Shown here: one piece after another, positions 41,788 through 43,255 of the stretch
How the letters are laid out: every line of letters begins with the position of its first letter
How positions within the stretch are numbered: position 1 is the stretch's first letter
Source: Planctomycetota bacterium
Lineage (GTDB): Bacteria > Planctomycetota > J058 > JAJDCP01
Direction of reading: 5' to 3'
DNA: 43,255 nucleotides
Assembly (NCBI GenBank): GCA_029260765.1
Contig: JAJDCP010000052.1
Span: 1 to 43,255 of the forward strand
Made by a program: the position numbers and the translations under genes
The notes under the pieces: model-generated
What the model saw: the letters and a program-made list of their open reading frames with translations, nothing else
What the model was told of the DNA's origin: nothing
Database searches by the model: none

Positions 41788-42573
41788 ATGCGTCACGGAA
41801 TCACCTTGATCGAGCTGATGTTGGCGCTGTTGCTGGTAGCGATGCTCTCGATCACGATCTTCATCAGCTTCGACAAGACCACCGAAGAGGCAGAAGAGGC
41901 GTGGGTGATCAACCGCCAGAAGAAGCTGCAGGTCGAGCTGAATATGATCTACGCCAAGGTCTATCAGGACGAGGTGCAGGCGCCCGGCGCGCCGTTGCCC
42001 GAATGGCGCTACGCCGAGCTTCCGGCGGAAAAAGGGCCCTGGCTGCGCGCCAGCCAGCCGACGGCGACCATGGAGCGCGTCAAGCAGGGACCGCGGGTCG
42101 ATGGTGTTCCGTTGCTGCTGTCCGAGGGCTTTCAGGTCGCGCTGTACCAGGCGATCCAGTTGGGGCTCGACGTGAGCAAGTACATCCAGTACGGCTTCGC
42201 CGCGATTCTCAATGATGCGGGCTTGAAGGCTGTGTGCTTCGGTAAGGACAGCAGCCTGACCGCGCCGTACGCAGCGCAAGGCGACCTGGCCGTGTTTGTC
42301 GACGTCTACAAGCTGCTCGCGACCAGCCGAGCCGCATCACCAGGGGACACCATCACCGATCCAAAGCTGCTGGATGCGTTGTTTGGACCGGCCGCGACCA
42401 CGAGCTGGAATTTCTCGCCGCCCTCGGCGGTGTCGGGTGAGATTCCTCTGGGTCCGATTCCGCAGAACCCCGATCACAGCCCGGATCTATCGTTCGCGCC
42501 CTGGGCTGCCAACCTGTTTCCACTCGAGGTCGACACCGGGGGCAACGCCCAGTACGCGGGCTTCGACCCTTGA
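41788..42573 (+). CDS. type IV pilin-like or pseudopilin protein
   Basis: A 261-residue protein with a class III signal: MRHG followed by ITLIELMLALLLVAML. Prepilin peptidase would cut after Gly4 and leave Glu at position 5 of the mature chain. Long hydrophobic helix, then a polar domain with few recognisable motifs. Cys is nearly absent. It may be a minor pilin or type II secretion pseudopilin; no pilus machinery is nearby. Start: ATG at 41788 with AGGAGG six bases upstream. It diverges from the flavoprotein gene across a 132-base gap. Confidence 0.85.
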   Translation: MRHGITLIELMLALLLVAMLSITIFISFDKTTEEAEEAWVINRQKKLQVELNMIYAKVYQDEVQAPGAPLPEWRYAELPAEKGPWLRASQPTATMERVKQGPRVDGVPLLLSEGFQVALYQAIQLGLDVSKYIQYGFAAILNDAGLKAVCFGKDSSLTAPYAAQGDLAVFVDVYKLLATSRAASPGDTITDPKLLDALFGPAATTSWNFSPPSAVSGEIPLGPIPQNPDHSPDLSFAPWAANLFPLEVDTGGNAQYAGFDP

Positions 42574-43022
42574 GCCGGCACGCTGAGTTCCGCTGCCAGC
42601 GGCGCGTCGAGTTCGCCGACACCGATTGCGCGGGCATTTTGCATTTCTCGATGTTCGGACGCTACGCCGAAGAGGCGGAGCACGCGTTCATGCGCTCGCT
42701 GGGCGTGTCCTCGTTTCAACGCGCGGAGGACGGCAGCATCCACGGTTTTCCGAGGTTGGGGGTGCGCAGCGAGTTCCGCCGGCCGGTCAGCTTCGAAGAC
42801 CTGCTCGAGATCCATCTGTGGATCAGCCATGTGTCCCAGCGCTCGCTGGAATACTGTGCGCGTTTCAGCCATCAGGGCGAAGAAGTGGCGCGATTGCGCT
42901 ACGCCGTGGCTTGCTGCCACGTGCTGCCGGACGGACGGTTGCGGCCTATGCCGCTTCCGGAGTCTCTGCGCGAGCGCATCGAGGTCGCCGATCGGGAGCG
43001 GCTGAGCTTCCGCGAGCGCTGA
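42570..43022 (+). CDS. hotdog-fold acyl-CoA thioesterase, YbgC-like
   Basis: A 150-residue 4-hydroxybenzoyl-CoA-thioesterase-type protein: VEFADTDCAGILHFSMFGRYAEE has the DTDxxGIxHF signature with catalytic Asp. It would hydrolyse acyl-CoA or acyl-carrier-protein thioesters as a homo-oligomer. The TTG at 42570 overlaps the pilin stop as TTGA; no other in-frame start nearby is better, so coupling is likely. No ribosome-binding site of its own is seen. Confidence 0.85.
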   Translation: MSRHAEFRCQRRVEFADTDCAGILHFSMFGRYAEEAEHAFMRSLGVSSFQRAEDGSIHGFPRLGVRSEFRRPVSFEDLLEIHLWISHVSQRSLEYCARFSHQGEEVARLRYAVACCHVLPDGRLRPMPLPESLRERIEVADRERLSFRER

Positions 43023-43040
43023 GCGGCGCCCTCAGTGAGG

Positions 43041-43255
43041 CTGTCTCAGGGAACATCTGGAGGCGTGGGATTGATTCCTGATGGCAACCTCCGGTTCCTG
43101 CGACTCGGGGAGGAAAACCGACTTTTCTCTTTGTAGGGGAGGGGTTTACCCCCTCCCGCGGGCGGTGCGAAGCGTCCGAGTCTTCGAGGTGTAAACCCGG
43201 CCCGTACATGACAATCCAACGCGACTGTGTGGCGAAATCTCGTTCCCTGAGACAG
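43041..43255. mobile_element. 215-base MITE-like element with 14-base terminal inverted repeats
   Basis: CTGTCTCAGGGAAC (43041-43054) and GTTCCCTGAGACAG (43242-43255) are perfect inverted repeats, and the window ends exactly at the second. The interior has no gene. It has a hairpin GGGAGGGG/CCCCTCCC with a TTTAC loop (43137-43157) and an alternative pairing GGGTTTAC (43142-43149) with GTAAACCC (43191-43198). It could be a non-autonomous transposable element, or the end of a larger insertion sequence. The left end of the window carries a related tip. Confidence 0.55.

Noticed and set aside
1..43255. tRNA, rRNA and riboswitch genes
   Set aside because: No cloverleaf, conserved rRNA block or known riboswitch core was recognised by eye; a covariance-model search would be needed for certainty.

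Overview
The window is a gene-dense, GC-rich bacterial chromosomal segment. It holds no rRNA, tRNA or CRISPR array that I can recognise. Most genes have a strong Shine-Dalgarno sequence, GTG and TTG starts occur, and many neighbours overlap by 1 to 14 bases. Protein kinases of eukaryotic type, a hybrid histidine kinase, lipoproteins with lipoboxes, a pilin-like protein, a mevalonate kinase and a YfbK-type von Willebrand protein suggest a free-living Gram-negative bacterium with a complex lifestyle (Myxococcota- or Planctomycetota-like). I cannot fix the phylum from sequence alone.

Region 1 (281-10409, all minus strand) is the most unusual part. It encodes, in transcription order, an apparent pseudokinase, a dynamin-like large GTPase, a divergent Hsp70-like ATPase with an extra N-terminal domain and a DDIWG-repeat insertion, a 440-residue protein ending in what looks like a GrpE beta domain, an RNase R/II-type exoribonuclease and an alpha/beta hydrolase whose nucleophile position is Asp. 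A chaperone-like ATPase, its candidate exchange factor, a membrane-remodelling GTPase and a kinase-fold sensor look like one functional system. GC-rich hairpins lie between some of the genes, and a dyad-flanked promoter candidate precedes the first.

Region 2 (10560-14169, minus) is a tightly coupled operon of a mevalonate kinase-HAD phosphatase fusion, UbiX and a UbiD-family decarboxylase. These are two enzyme classes and one cofactor enzyme of the archaeal anhydromevalonate route to isopentenyl phosphate. The fused phosphatase could also supply dimethylallyl phosphate to UbiX. A divergent aldo/keto reductase (14234-14668) lacks the middle of its barrel.

Region 3 (14673-20176) holds two unrecognised proteins (one helical-repeat-like), an active-looking Ser/Thr kinase with an N-terminal repeat region and Q-rich coiled coil, and a protein joining a possible Roadblock-like fold to an XRE helix-turn-helix.

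Region 4 (20230-24312) is accessory and partly decayed. It has a heptad-repeat protein, a small-protein/retropepsin pair, a truncated phospholipase D abutting a frameshifted TPR gene, and a beta-lactamase-fold fragment.

Region 5 (24387-29209, minus) encodes a solute-binding lipoprotein, a phosphopantetheinyl transferase, a PP-loop ATPase and an M74 murein endopeptidase. Region 6 (29370-36214) holds a vWA lipoprotein, a membrane protein, an internally deleted ADP-ribosylglycohydrolase, low-complexity repeats, a tiny Lys-rich protein and a large lipoprotein hydrolase. Region 7 (36215-43022) holds a hybrid histidine kinase, an isocitrate/isopropylmalate-type dehydrogenase, a three-gene sugar/glycoconjugate operon, a pilin-like protein and a hotdog thioesterase. 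The last 215 bases are bounded by 14-base inverted repeats and look like a small non-coding mobile element; the window stops exactly at its end.
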